A DNA stretch of 64,000 nt from Pseudomonas sp. PDNC002. GTDB lineage: Bacteria; Pseudomonadota; Gammaproteobacteria; Pseudomonadales; Pseudomonadaceae. Shown in pieces: positions 35,802-44,460 of this stretch. The stretch lies in assembly GCF_016919445.1 (NCBI RefSeq), contig NZ_CP070356.1, positions 3,132,001 through 3,196,000 of the forward strand, in the 5' to 3' direction. The notes under the pieces are model-generated. The model saw only the letters and a program-made list of their open reading frames with translations. It was not told where the DNA came from and searched no databases. Positions within the stretch are counted from its first letter, which is position 1. Each line of letters begins with the position of its first letter. The translations under genes and the position numbers were made by a program.

Positions 35802-36545
35802 TCGGCAGGCTTTCGTAGGAGCGGATCTTATCCGCGAAATCCCGCAGAAGTGCTTCGCGGACAGGTTCGCTCCTACAAGAGCCGTTCCTGCGTAGTGGGC
35901 GGAGCGTGCTTTCAGCTGCGCCTGCCGGGTTGATCAGTATGCTTTCGTAGGAGCGGATCTTATCCGCGAAATCCCGCAGAAGTGCTTCGCGGACAAGGTC
36001 CGCTCCTACAAGAGCCGTTCCTGCGTAGTGGGCGGGGCGTGCTTCCGCATTCGCCTGCCGGGTTGATCGGCCTGCTTTCGTAGGAGCGGATCTTATCCGC
36101 GAAATCCCGCTGAAGTGCTTCGCGGACAAGGTCCGCTCCTACAAGAGCCGTTCCTGCGTAGTGGGCGGAGCGTGCTTCCGCATTCGCCTGCCGGGTTGAT
36201 CGGCCTGCTTCCGTAGGAGCGGATCTTATCCGCGAAATCCCGCAGAAGCGCTTCGCGGACAAGGTCCGCTCCTACAAGAGCCATTCCTGCGTAGTGGACG
36301 GGCGTGCTTCCGCATTCGCCTGCCGGGTTGATCGGCCTGCCTTCGTAGGAGCGGATCTTATCCGCCAAATCCTGCAGAAGCGCTTCGCGGACAAGGTCCG
36401 CTCCTACAAGAGCTGTTCCTGCGTAGCGGGCGGGGCGTCCTTCCGCATTCGCCTGCCGGGTTGATCGGCCTGCTTCCGTAGGAGCAGATCTTATCCGCGA
36501 CATCCCGCAGAGGGGCTTCGCGGACAAGGTCCGCTCCTACAAGGG
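35765..36545. repeat. Tandem array: six units of 132-133 bp that include the phoQ 3' end
   Basis: REP-like starts GTAGGAGCGGATCTTATCCG occur at 35815, 35947, 36080, 36213, 36345 and 36478. Each unit closes with GCGGACAAGGTCCGCTCCTA. The linker of every unit is a copy of the last 37 bases of phoQ with its stop codon (35765, 35897 and so on). The array fills the 799-base gap 35802-36600. Confidence 0.95.
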
Positions 36546-36600
36546 CCATTCCTGTGTAGTGGGTGGGGCGCGCTCCTGCAGGGCGATGCCTGCCTTCCTT

Positions 36601-37602
36601 TCACTCCCCCTGCTGCGCCCGGTACGCCCCCGGCGTCAGCCCCGTCCATTTCTTGAATGCCCGGTGGAACGCCGACGGTTCGGAGAAGCCGAGCTGGTCG
36701 GCGATGTCCTGGATGGAGTGCTCGTCGCGGCCCAGGTAGTAGATCGCCAGGTCGCGGCGCAACTGATCTTTCAATTCCTGGAAGTTCGGCCCTTCCTCGC
36801 GCAGGTGTCGGCGCAGGGTCTGTGGGCTCATGTGCAGTTGCGCGGCAACCTGCTCCAGGTCCGGCCAGCTGCGGCAGTCGCGGCCGAGCAGGCGGCGAAT
36901 CTGGCTGGTGAGGCTGTCGCCGCCGTCGGGTCGGGCCAGCAGGTCGGCGGGTGAATCCTTGAGGAAGTGCTTGAGCGTGCGTTCGTCCTGCAGCAGCGGC
37001 ATGTCCAGGTAGCGCGCCTGCAGCAGCAGGCTGGTGCTGCCGGCGGAGAAGCGGCGAGGGCAGGGGAAGAGCAGGTCGTACTCGGCCTCGTGTTCGGGAG
37101 CCGGATAGCTGAAGGTGGCTTCCTCCAGGCGGATGCGCTGGCCGATCAGCCAACTGGCCAGGCGATGCCAGATCAGCAGCAGGCTTTCGGCGAGGAAGTG
37201 GTCCGGGTCGCGCAAGTGGGTTTCATCCAGCGTCAGCCGCGCCCGGTCGCCATCGCGCTCCAGATGGATCAGCGGTGCTTCGGGAAACAGGCCGTAGAAC
37301 AGCGACCCCCGCCCCAGCGCCTTCTCCAGCGTGCGGCAGTGGATGATGGCGTTGCACATCATGGCGAAGGTGCCGCGCTTGCTGGGCAGGGCGCCGAAGC
37401 CCATGTACTCGTCGTCGAGCGCCTCCCACAGGCACTGCATCAGGTGGGTGAACTGCGATGGATCGATGCGTGCGCGGGGCTCGTCGAGGATGGCCGGGGC
37501 GATTCCGGCGTCGCGTAGCAGCGCCTGGGTGTTCAGGCCCTTCCGGGCAGCGCCCTGCACGGCAGCGCGGACGAAATGGCTGGCAATGGTGCGTTCACGC
37601 AT
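36601..37602 (-). CDS. AraC-family transcriptional regulator (arabinose-binding-like N-domain)
   Basis: The 333-residue regulator has an N-terminal domain of the type seen in OruR and similar regulators (about 15-195). Its C-terminal pair of helix-turn-helix motifs is at about 235-330 (D-L-E-Q-V-A-A-Q-L-H-M-S-P-Q-T-L-R-R-H-L and S-I-Q-D-I-A-D-Q-L-G-F-S-E-P-S-A-F-H-R-A-F-K-K-W-T-G). The effector is unknown. It lies divergent from dctA across 365 bases, as in PAO1, but dctA is explained by a sigma-54 promoter. Start at 37602 follows AAGGA. Confidence 0.85.
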   Translation of the reverse strand: MRERTIASHFVRAAVQGAARKGLNTQALLRDAGIAPAILDEPRARIDPSQFTHLMQCLWEALDDEYMGFGALPSKRGTFAMMCNAIIHCRTLEKALGRGSLFYGLFPEAPLIHLERDGDRARLTLDETHLRDPDHFLAESLLLIWHRLASWLIGQRIRLEEATFSYPAPEHEAEYDLLFPCPRRFSAGSTSLLLQARYLDMPLLQDERTLKHFLKDSPADLLARPDGGDSLTSQIRRLLGRDCRSWPDLEQVAAQLHMSPQTLRRHLREEGPNFQELKDQLRRDLAIYYLGRDEHSIQDIADQLGFSEPSAFHRAFKKWTGLTPGAYRAQQGE

Positions 37603-37697
37603 GAGCGGTCCTTGTTGTTCTGACCGCGTATCCAACGGCTGCGCGGCAATCCCGATCAAACCTGACCGGGGTTCTACAATCTACGGTACGAAGGCCG

Positions 37698-37754
37698 TGG
37701 CGGATACCCGCCAGAGGGCGGGAAATCCGCCAGGGTGAAGGCGGGAATCCGCCA
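37698..37754 (+). promoter_or_regulatory. Three inverted-repeat activator sites upstream of dctA (DctD-type UAS)
   Basis: TGGCGGATACCCGCCA (37698-37713), GGCGGGAAATCCGCCA (37717-37732) and GGCGGGAATCCGCCA (37740-37754) are near-identical palindromes. They lie about 76-147 bases upstream of the sigma-54 promoter, the usual distance for an enhancer-binding protein. DctD is the known activator of dctA. Confidence 0.65.
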
Positions 37755-37829
37755 GATTGGGGCCTTCTCGTGCCGTGACTTTTTGCGGAAGTTATTGAAT
37801 TTAAAGGGATTACTTATTTTTTAAAGGTC

Positions 37830-37845
37830 TGGCACAGCACTTGCC
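37830..37845 (+). promoter_or_regulatory. Sigma-54 promoter of dctA
   Basis: TGGCACAGCACTTGCC has GG and GC separated by ten bases, matching the -24/-12 consensus. It lies 123 bases before the dctA start. Confidence 0.85.
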
Positions 37846-37967
37846 ATAAGCGTTCAAGGCCTGCCTTCGGGCATGCCCTGAAAACAAATTCTCCCACTGC
37901 AGGGAGATAACGCGTTCGGTCTTGCGTTTCCCCATCAGGAGCGCATGCCCGTGAGGACAGAGCTGCC

Positions 37968-39269
37968 ATGACCAAGCAACCCTTCTACAAAAGCCTGTAC
38001 GTGCAGGTACTGATCGCCATCGCCATCGGTATCGCACTCGGCCACTTCTACCCCGACACCGCCAAACTGATGAAGCCGCTGGGCGATGGCTTCGTCAAAC
38101 TGATCAAGATGGCCATCGCGCCGATCATCTTCTGCACCGTGGTAACCGGCATCGCCGGTATGCAGAGCATGAAGGCCGTGGGCAAGACGGGCGGCATGGC
38201 ACTGCTGTACTTCGAAATCGTTTCCACCGTCGCGCTGATCATCGGCCTGGTCGTGGTCAACGTCGTCCAGCCGGGTGCCGGCATGCATGCCGACGTCGCT
38301 ACGCTGACCGCGGAGATGAACAAGAACGCGGCCCTGACCGGGTTCATCGCGTCCGGCGAGAAGCAGAGCACCATCGACTTCTTCATGAACGTCATCCCGA
38401 GCACCGTGGTCGGCGCCTTCGCCAACGGTGACATCCTCCAGGTGCTGTTCTTCTCCGTGCTGTTCGGCTACGCGCTGCACCGCATGGGCGACTACGGCCA
38501 GCCGGTGTTCCAGTTCATCGATCGCATCACCCACGTGATGTTCAACATCATCAACGTGATCATGAAGGTCGCGCCCATCGGTGCCTTCGGCGCCATGGCG
38601 TTCACCATCGGTGCCTACGGCCTCGGTTCGCTGGTGCAACTGGGCCAGTTGATGCTGTGCTTCTACATCACCTGCCTGCTGTTCGTGCTGATCGTGCTGG
38701 GCGGTATCGCCCGCGCCCACGGCTTCAGCATCCTGCGCTTCATCGCCTACATCCGCGAAGAACTGCTGATCGTACTGGGCACCTCGTCCTCCGAGTCGGC
38801 CCTGCCGCGCATGATCGCCAAGATGGAGAAGTTGGGCGCCGACAAGAGCGTCGTCGGCCTGGTGATCCCGACCGGCTACTCGTTCAACCTGGACGGCACC
38901 TCGATCTACCTGACCATGGCCGCCGTGTTCATCGCCCAGGCCACCGACACCCCGATGGATATCACCCACCAGCTGACCCTGCTGGTCGTGCTGCTGATCG
39001 CCTCCAAGGGCGCTGCCGGCGTTACCGGTTCGGGCTTCATCGTGCTGGCCGCCACCCTGTCCGCCGTCGGCCACCTGCCGGTTGCCGGTCTGGCGCTGAT
39101 CCTGGGTATCGACCGCTTCATGTCCGAAGCGCGCGCCTTGACCAACCTGGTCGGCAACGGCGTCGCCACCATCGTGGTCGCCAAGTGGTGCAAGCAGCTG
39201 GACGAGAAGACCCTGTCCGCAGAGCTGGCCGCTGGCCCGGGCAACTCCGCGGAGCTGCAGCCTTCCTGA
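37968..39269 (+). CDS. dctA: C4-dicarboxylate:cation symporter DctA
   Basis: DctA imports succinate, fumarate and malate. The 433-residue membrane protein has eight helices and two re-entrant loops of the DAACS family. Signatures are [15 protein letters not shown] and [14 protein letters not shown], plus [12 protein letters not shown] and [11 protein letters not shown]. Control by RpoN and DctBD is established in P. aeruginosa and supported here by the promoter. Confidence 0.97.
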   Translation: MTKQPFYKSLYVQVLIAIAIGIALGHFYPDTAKLMKPLGDGFVKLIKMAIAPIIFCTVVTGIAGMQSMKAVGKTGGMALLYFEIVSTVALIIGLVVVNVVQPGAGMHADVATLTAEMNKNAALTGFIASGEKQSTIDFFMNVIPSTVVGAFANGDILQVLFFSVLFGYALHRMGDYGQPVFQFIDRITHVMFNIINVIMKVAPIGAFGAMAFTIGAYGLGSLVQLGQLMLCFYITCLLFVLIVLGGIARAHGFSILRFIAYIREELLIVLGTSSSESALPRMIAKMEKLGADKSVVGLVIPTGYSFNLDGTSIYLTMAAVFIAQATDTPMDITHQLTLLVVLLIASKGAAGVTGSGFIVLAATLSAVGHLPVAGLALILGIDRFMSEARALTNLVGNGVATIVVAKWCKQLDEKTLSAELAAGPGNSAELQPS

Positions 39270-39324
39270 CGGTTTTCCCAACGAGCAATTCGGCCCGGTG
39301 AACGTGAAGCACCGGAGCCTTTCC

Positions 39325-39353
39325 AGCCCGCTCATATGAGCGGGCTTTTTTAT
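39325..39353 (+). terminator. Rho-independent terminator of dctA
   Basis: AGCCCGCTCATATGAGCGGG, then CTTTTTTA. It starts 56 bases after the stop. Confidence 0.92.
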
Positions 39354-39383
39354 GGGCGGGTGGTTGGCGCGGCAGCTCTTTTT

Positions 39384-39460
39384 GCAGGAGCGGGCTTGCT
39401 CGCGAACGGTTTCCCGGCAGCTCCGGAGCTGGGCGGGTTCGCGAGCAGGCTCGCTCCTAC
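39384..39460. repeat. REP pair (GAGCTTGCTCGCGA family)
   Basis: The left arm holds GGGCTTGCTCGCGAAC and the right arm GTTCGCGAGCAGGCTC with CGCTCCTAC; a short CAGCTCCGGAGCTG hairpin lies in the middle. It lies in the 505-base gap 39270-39774. Confidence 0.85.
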
Positions 39461-39539
39461 AACGTTGGCTGGTGGATCGGCCATACCCGGCGAGCGCAGG
39501 AGTAACTGTCTTCCTGGGGTTAGCCCGTGCCTGCGATGT

Positions 39540-39657
39540 TCCCTCACCCTAACCCTCTCCCAGAGGGAGAGGGGACCGTTCAATGCAGGATGAAGCCTTG
39601 GTGTCAGCCGGCGCAGACGGCTCCCTCTCCCCCTGGGAGAGGGCTGGGGTGAGGGCC
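39540..39657. repeat. Facing CTCTCCC/GGGAGAGGG repeats
   Basis: CCCTCACCCTAACCCTCTCC faces GGAGAGGGCTGGGGTGAGGG around a core with GTTCAATGCAGGATGAAGCC. It belongs to the same family as 4397-4525. The rest of the gap up to cyaB has a run of ten G at about 39683. Confidence 0.85.
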
Positions 39658-39774
39658 GGCCCAAGCACAGAAATACACCGTAGGGGGGGGGGACTCCGTC
39701 CGCGATCGGGTGGGCTTCAGCGGGAGGAGGGCGTAGGCGAACGGGGAAACGGATGAGGGGAGAACGCCCAGGGA

Positions 39775-41166
39775 TCAGAGAATGATCTTGTCCTTGAGCT
39801 TCTCCGCCGCCTGCTGCAGCGCCTGGATGACCCGTTCCTTGTCGTAGTTCTGCACGTTGTTGGTGTCCAGGTACATGGAGAAGCCTGGCACCTCGTGCTC
39901 GATGAAGCTGGGGTTGGAGCCCAGGTCGCGGCGGAAGTCGACCACCTGGTAGATCTGCACCGGCTTGCTGAAACCCTTCACCGCGATCTGGCCTTTGTCG
40001 CGGCACATCAGCACGTCCTTCACCAGCGAGTAGGTCTCGTGGCTGATGAGGATTTCCCCGGCTTCCGCGGCGCTTTCCAGGCGGCTGGCGAGGTTCACCT
40101 CGCGGCCGATGATGGTGTAGTCCATGCGTGTGTCGGCGCCGAAGTTGCCCACGGTGCAGTAGCCGGTGTTCAGGCCCATGCGGATTTCCAGCGGCTTGGT
40201 GATGCCCTGGGCGCGCCACTGCTGGCGCATGACCTTCATGTGCTTGCGCATGGCCACGGCCATCGACACGGCCGCCACGGCATCCTTCTTGGCGCCCTGG
40301 GTCGACGGGTCGCCGAAGAACACCATCACGCAGTCGCCGACGAACTTGTCGATGGTGCCGCCGTACTTGAGGGCGATCTTCGACATTTCGTTCAGGTAGT
40401 TGTTGAGCATGTCGGTGAGGGCTTCGGCTTCCAGCTCCTCGGACAGCTCGGTGAAGCCCTTGATGTCGGAGAAGAACACCGTGAGCTTCTTGCGCTGGGT
40501 TTCCAGGCGCACCGTGCGTTTGCCGCTGAAGATCGACTCCCACACTTGTGGCGACAGGTACTTGGCCAGGTTGCTGGCCAGGCGCGCGGCCTTTTCCTGC
40601 TCCAGGGTGATCTCCGAGCGCGCCTGGGCCAGGCGCAGCCCCTGCTGGTGCACGAAGAAGGCGGTGATGCAGATGTACAGGGTGGAGAACAGCACGCTGA
40701 CCAGCGCGACGATGGTCGGCGTGGCGCCCTTGTAGCCAGGGCCGATCAGCGCGGCGGAGAGTACCGACGCGCTCAGCCCCACCAGCAGGGCCAGGCCGAG
40801 GGAGCGCAGGCCGCCGATGATCAGCGCGGAGAAGGCGAGGATCAGCACCAGCATCAGGCTGGGGACCTCCGAGAAACCCATCAGCGTGGTGGCGACGCCG
40901 GCATGCAGGGCGTCGATGAATAGCAGCACCAGGCGGGTGCGCTGCGGGTTGTCGCGCTTGAAGCGGCGGCTGACCTGCTGGGCAAGGTGCGGGTAGAGCA
41001 GGGCGTACGGAATCATCCAGAGGATGTCGTAGCCGAAGTACTTGGCGAAGGTGCCGGCAGTGATGGTCGCGGCGATGGCGATATAGGCCAGCACGCGGGA
41101 ATGGTATTCGCGCAGAGGAACTGGGGTGAGCGGAGTGCTGGGGCGCTCGAGAACGTTAGGCTTCAT
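39775..41166 (-). CDS. cyaB: Class III adenylate cyclase CyaB (MASE2 sensor)
   Basis: CyaB makes cAMP for the Vfr regulon. The 463-residue protein has an N-terminal MASE2 membrane domain (about six helices, residues 25-180) and a C-terminal class III catalytic domain. Metal-binding Asp residues are in F-F-S-D-I-K-G-F-T and F-V-G-D-C-V-M-V-F-F, and a nucleotide-binding segment is G-R-E-V-N-L-A-S-R-L-E. Length matches P. aeruginosa CyaB (about 463). The ATG at 41166 was preferred over a TTG two codons earlier. Confidence 0.93.
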   Translation of the reverse strand: MKPNVLERPSTPLTPVPLREYHSRVLAYIAIAATITAGTFAKYFGYDILWMIPYALLYPHLAQQVSRRFKRDNPQRTRLVLLFIDALHAGVATTLMGFSEVPSLMLVLILAFSALIIGGLRSLGLALLVGLSASVLSAALIGPGYKGATPTIVALVSVLFSTLYICITAFFVHQQGLRLAQARSEITLEQEKAARLASNLAKYLSPQVWESIFSGKRTVRLETQRKKLTVFFSDIKGFTELSEELEAEALTDMLNNYLNEMSKIALKYGGTIDKFVGDCVMVFFGDPSTQGAKKDAVAAVSMAVAMRKHMKVMRQQWRAQGITKPLEIRMGLNTGYCTVGNFGADTRMDYTIIGREVNLASRLESAAEAGEILISHETYSLVKDVLMCRDKGQIAVKGFSKPVQIYQVVDFRRDLGSNPSFIEHEVPGFSMYLDTNNVQNYDKERVIQALQQAAEKLKDKIIL

Positions 41167-41307
41167 GCGCAAGAAACTTCCCTGGTGCGCGTAGGCTCGT
41201 GGCCATTTGCGCGTCTGATTTTGTGGGGAATCTTATTCCATGCGCAGCCCCCGGGCCAGCGGCGGTTCGCCACTCTTCGTCGCGGACCGCCGGTCGTTTC
41301 GGGACCC

Positions 41308-41892
41308 TCAGGCCATGGTGCCGTCGGGCTTCTGGTAGATCGAACGGCGCGGCTGGGCGAAGACCCGACGCAGCATGGGCTCGAAGAACTCCAGCGGCAG
41401 CACTTCGCCCTCCGGATCGAAGGCGGCGGCGTCGTAGCGCGCGCAGAATTCGATGGTCTGCTCGAACTGCGGGTGATCCTTGAACTGCTCGCGCAGGTGC
41501 CGATCCAGGCCCAGGTGATGGAAGAAGTAGTAGCCCTGGAAGATCGCGTGCTTCTCGATCATCCACAGGTTCGCTTCGCTGACGAACGGCTTGAGGATCG
41601 CGGCGGCGATGTCGGCGTGGTTGAACGAGCCGAGGGTGTCGCCGATGTCGTGGAGCAGGGCGCAGACCACGTATTCCTCTTCGCGGCCGTCGCGATGGGC
41701 CAGGGTGGCGGTCTGTAGCGAGTGGGTCAGGCGGTCCACCGGGAAGCCGCCGAAGTCGCCATCGAGCAGGCGCAGGTGGGTCATGATGCGGTCAGGGAGC
41801 AGGGCGGCGTACTGGCCGAAGTCCTTGGCGATGATCGCCCAGTCCTCGGCGGTGCCGTCTTCCATGTGGGTGAAGTTGGCGCGTGCGTTCAT
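41308..41892 (-). CDS. HD-domain phosphohydrolase (PhnZ-like oxygenase group)
   Basis: The 194-residue protein has metal-ligand motifs of an HD domain: T-H-S-L-Q-T-A-T-L-A, L-L-H-D-I-G-D-T-L-G (the HD pair), and N-H-A-D with later E-K-H-A-I-F-Q-G-Y-Y. The E-K-H-x-x-F-Q-x-Y pattern is shared with PhnZ and TmpB-type diiron oxygenases, so it may be an oxygenase rather than a phosphatase. No phosphonate genes are near. Substrate unknown. Confidence 0.75.
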   Translation of the reverse strand: MNARANFTHMEDGTAEDWAIIAKDFGQYAALLPDRIMTHLRLLDGDFGGFPVDRLTHSLQTATLAHRDGREEEYVVCALLHDIGDTLGSFNHADIAAAILKPFVSEANLWMIEKHAIFQGYYFFHHLGLDRHLREQFKDHPQFEQTIEFCARYDAAAFDPEGEVLPLEFFEPMLRRVFAQPRRSIYQKPDGTMA

Positions 41893-42057
41893 CAGGCTGT
41901 GCTCTTGTAGTTGTTGGGTTCGACTGGGGTGGCACCGGTCCAGTCTAGAAGCCTGAGTGGCGCGCGGTAGTGTCCGCAGGGCGCCAGCGGGCTGTCCCGC
42001 TGGGCGCGAATGGCGCGGCATCAGCCGCACGGATGGCGGCTGATGTTCAAGGCGCGC

Positions 42058-42861
42058 TCAGGGGTTCTGCGGATCGTGCCCCAGCGATTGCAGGAACAGC
42101 GAGAACAGCTCCGGCTGCGAGGAGATGTCGAGCTTGTTGTACAGGTGGCGGCGGTGGACCTTGATGGTCTCCGGCGAGATCGCCAGGCGCTCGGCCATGG
42201 CCTTGGAGGAGTAACCCCGCAGGATCAGCCGGGCGATCTCCAACTCGCGCTCGGACAGCACGCCCGCGCCGAAATGGCTCAGGGCATCGCGCACCTGCAC
42301 CGCCACGCCATCGCTGGCACCTGGCAGAAGGCGCTGGCTGCGTTGCTGCCAGTGCTGCGCCATCAGCGCCAGTACCCACGGGCAAAGCATTGCCAGCAGG
42401 CCGGTCTGCTCGCCATCGAACAGCCTGCGCATGCCCAGTGACAGCGACAGCGCGCCCTGGCCGGGGAGCTGGAGGATGAACTGCACCTCGTCTTCGAGCA
42501 CGTTGTCGTGGAAGTAGCTGAGGAAGTATTCGCTCTGGCGGAACTGGTCCGGGGAGATTTCCTCCAGCCGGTACAGCCCGCTGGGCACGCCCTCGCGGCA
42601 GGCCTGGTAGAACGGGTCGAGTTGGTACAGGCCGTCCAGGTAGATGGCCATGGCCGCCGGGCCGGCCGTGGGTTCGGCGTCGTACTCCTCCAGCGCCACC
42701 GGGGTACCGCTGGCCGGGTAGAACATCGCCAGGGCGTTATCGAACGGCAACCACTGGTGCAGCAGCAGGACCAGTTGCTTCCAGAAGCGCGGCTGGCCGA
42801 TCTGCTCGATGGCGCGGCCCAGGTTGGCGTGCATGCCGACTTCGCGGAACAGGGTGTGCAT
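42058..42861 (-). CDS. LuxR-family transcriptional regulator
   Basis: This 267-residue regulator has a C-terminal LuxR helix-turn-helix (about 200-262: L-S-E-R-E-L-E-I-A-R-L-I-L-R-G, then I-S-P-E-T-I-K-V-H-R-R-H-L-Y-N-K-L). The N-terminal domain does not look like an autoinducer domain; W-K-Q-L-V-L-L-L-H-Q-W and similar segments recall a GAF-like fold. It is divergent from the APC permease gene across 206 bases and probably regulates that operon. Confidence 0.85.
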   Translation of the reverse strand: MHTLFREVGMHANLGRAIEQIGQPRFWKQLVLLLHQWLPFDNALAMFYPASGTPVALEEYDAEPTAGPAAMAIYLDGLYQLDPFYQACREGVPSGLYRLEEISPDQFRQSEYFLSYFHDNVLEDEVQFILQLPGQGALSLSLGMRRLFDGEQTGLLAMLCPWVLALMAQHWQQRSQRLLPGASDGVAVQVRDALSHFGAGVLSERELEIARLILRGYSSKAMAERLAISPETIKVHRRHLYNKLDISSQPELFSLFLQSLGHDPQNP

Positions 42862-43067
42862 CCGGGGGCGTTCTCTGAGAGGGGAGGAGTGGGCCCACGG
42901 TTTCCTCCTTTTAACCTGTCGCCGTCAAGGGGGCGTAACCCCAAATGGTGATTGGCCGCCACGCTGGCCATGCCCAGACTGCACCCTACGCAGCGCCCCG
43001 CTCAGAGGGCGCGACAAGGTCTTCGTTCCTGCCTCAGCCATCAATAACAACACGAGGAAACAACGAT

Positions 43068-44432
43068 ATGAGCGCTTCCCCTGCGCCAGCGAGCGCGCTC
43101 AAGCCCAGCCTGGGCGTGCTCGACGTAGTCGCCATCACCGTCTCGGCGGTCACTCCCGCCAGCTCCGTTTTCGTCATCGCTCCCTTCGCCATCCAGCAGG
43201 CCGGCAGCGGCGCCTTCCTGGCGTTCGTCTTCGCCGGCTTCCTGGCCCTGATGTTCGCCTGGTGCTACGCCGAGCTGGGGCGCGCCCACAGCTCCGCCGG
43301 TGGCGAATACGTCTACGCCAAGCGCGTATTCGGCGGGCTCGCCGGCTACGCCACTTTCCTCACCGTACTGGTCTCGCTGCTGTTCATCCCGCCCGTGCTG
43401 GCAACCGGCGCGGCGACCTACCTCAACAACGCCCTGGGGACGAACTTCGACACCCAGACCGTCGCCCTGGTAATCGTCGCTGCCAGCTACGTGCTGGGCA
43501 TCCTGAATATCCGCGTGAATGCCTGGATCACCGGCGTGTTTCTGCTCTGCGAAGTGGCGGCGCTGCTGGTGATCGTGGTGCTCGGCTTCGGCCATGTCAG
43601 CCAGCCGATGAGCGTACTGATGCAGCCGCAGCACATCGACGGCGGGATACTGGCCGCCGCGCCCTGGGCGCTGGTGATCGGCGCCGTGGGTACCGCGCTG
43701 TTCTCCTACAACGGCTTCGGCGGCGCGGTGCTGCTGGCCGAGGACATGAAGTGCGGCGGGCGCAACGTACACCGGGCGGTGATCTGGTCGCTGGTACTGG
43801 TGGTGGCGATCGAGATCGTTCCGCTGACCGCGCTGTTGCTGGGCGCGCCTTCGCTGAAAGACATGATCGCCAGCCCCGATCCGGTTGGCTACCTGCTCAC
43901 CGCCCACGGCAACGAAACGCTGTCGCGGCTGGTCAGCGCCGGCATCTTCCTCTCGGTGTTCAACGCCATCGTCGCCATCGTCATTCAGGTCGGCCGGGTG
44001 ATCTTCAGCAGCGGCCGTGACGAGCTGTGGACGCCGCTGATGAACCGCGCCTTCACCCGCATCCATCCGCGCTGGGAATCGCCGTGGATAGCCACGCTGT
44101 TCCTCGGCGTCCCTTCGGCAGCGCTGAGCTTCAGCTCGAACCTGGAGGAGCTGACCTCCTTCACGGTCCTGCTGCTGGTGATGGTCTACCTGGTGGTGGC
44201 GCTCTGCGCGCTGTTCAGCCGCGTGCTGCGCCGCGACCGCGAGCACCCTTACCGCATGCCGCTGTGGCCGTTGCCGGCGATGCTGGCCGTGGTCGGCGCC
44301 GGTTACCTGTTGCTCAACCTGCTGATGGACGCTTCCTCGCGGGACATCATGATCATTGTCGGGATACTGGCTGTGTCGGTGATTCTCTACAGCACCTACG
44401 GCAAGCTCAGCCCGGCCTTCCAGAAGCTCTGA
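43068..44432 (+). CDS. APC-family amino acid permease
   Basis: This 454-residue transporter has about 12 membrane helices. The first unwound helix motif V-V-A-I-T-V-S-A-V-T-P-A-S-S-V-F and Y-A-E-L-G-R-A-H-S-S-A-G-G-E-Y-V-Y place it in the APC superfamily; F-S-Y-N-G-F-G-G-A-V is in helix 6. It is followed after 28 bases by the beta-aminopeptidase gene, so imported peptides or beta-amino acid compounds are likely substrates. The start at 43068 has GAGGAAA upstream. Confidence 0.88.
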   Translation: MSASPAPASALKPSLGVLDVVAITVSAVTPASSVFVIAPFAIQQAGSGAFLAFVFAGFLALMFAWCYAELGRAHSSAGGEYVYAKRVFGGLAGYATFLTVLVSLLFIPPVLATGAATYLNNALGTNFDTQTVALVIVAASYVLGILNIRVNAWITGVFLLCEVAALLVIVVLGFGHVSQPMSVLMQPQHIDGGILAAAPWALVIGAVGTALFSYNGFGGAVLLAEDMKCGGRNVHRAVIWSLVLVVAIEIVPLTALLLGAPSLKDMIASPDPVGYLLTAHGNETLSRLVSAGIFLSVFNAIVAIVIQVGRVIFSSGRDELWTPLMNRAFTRIHPRWESPWIATLFLGVPSAALSFSSNLEELTSFTVLLLVMVYLVVALCALFSRVLRRDREHPYRMPLWPLPAMLAVVGAGYLLLNLLMDASSRDIMIIVGILAVSVILYSTYGKLSPAFQKL

Positions 44433-44460
44433 AACCCTGTTCGACAACCAAGGAGACAGC

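Noticed and set aside
35815-36545. CRISPR array
   Set aside because: Whole 132-133 bp units repeat, including copied phoQ ends; there are no short repeat and unique spacer alternations.
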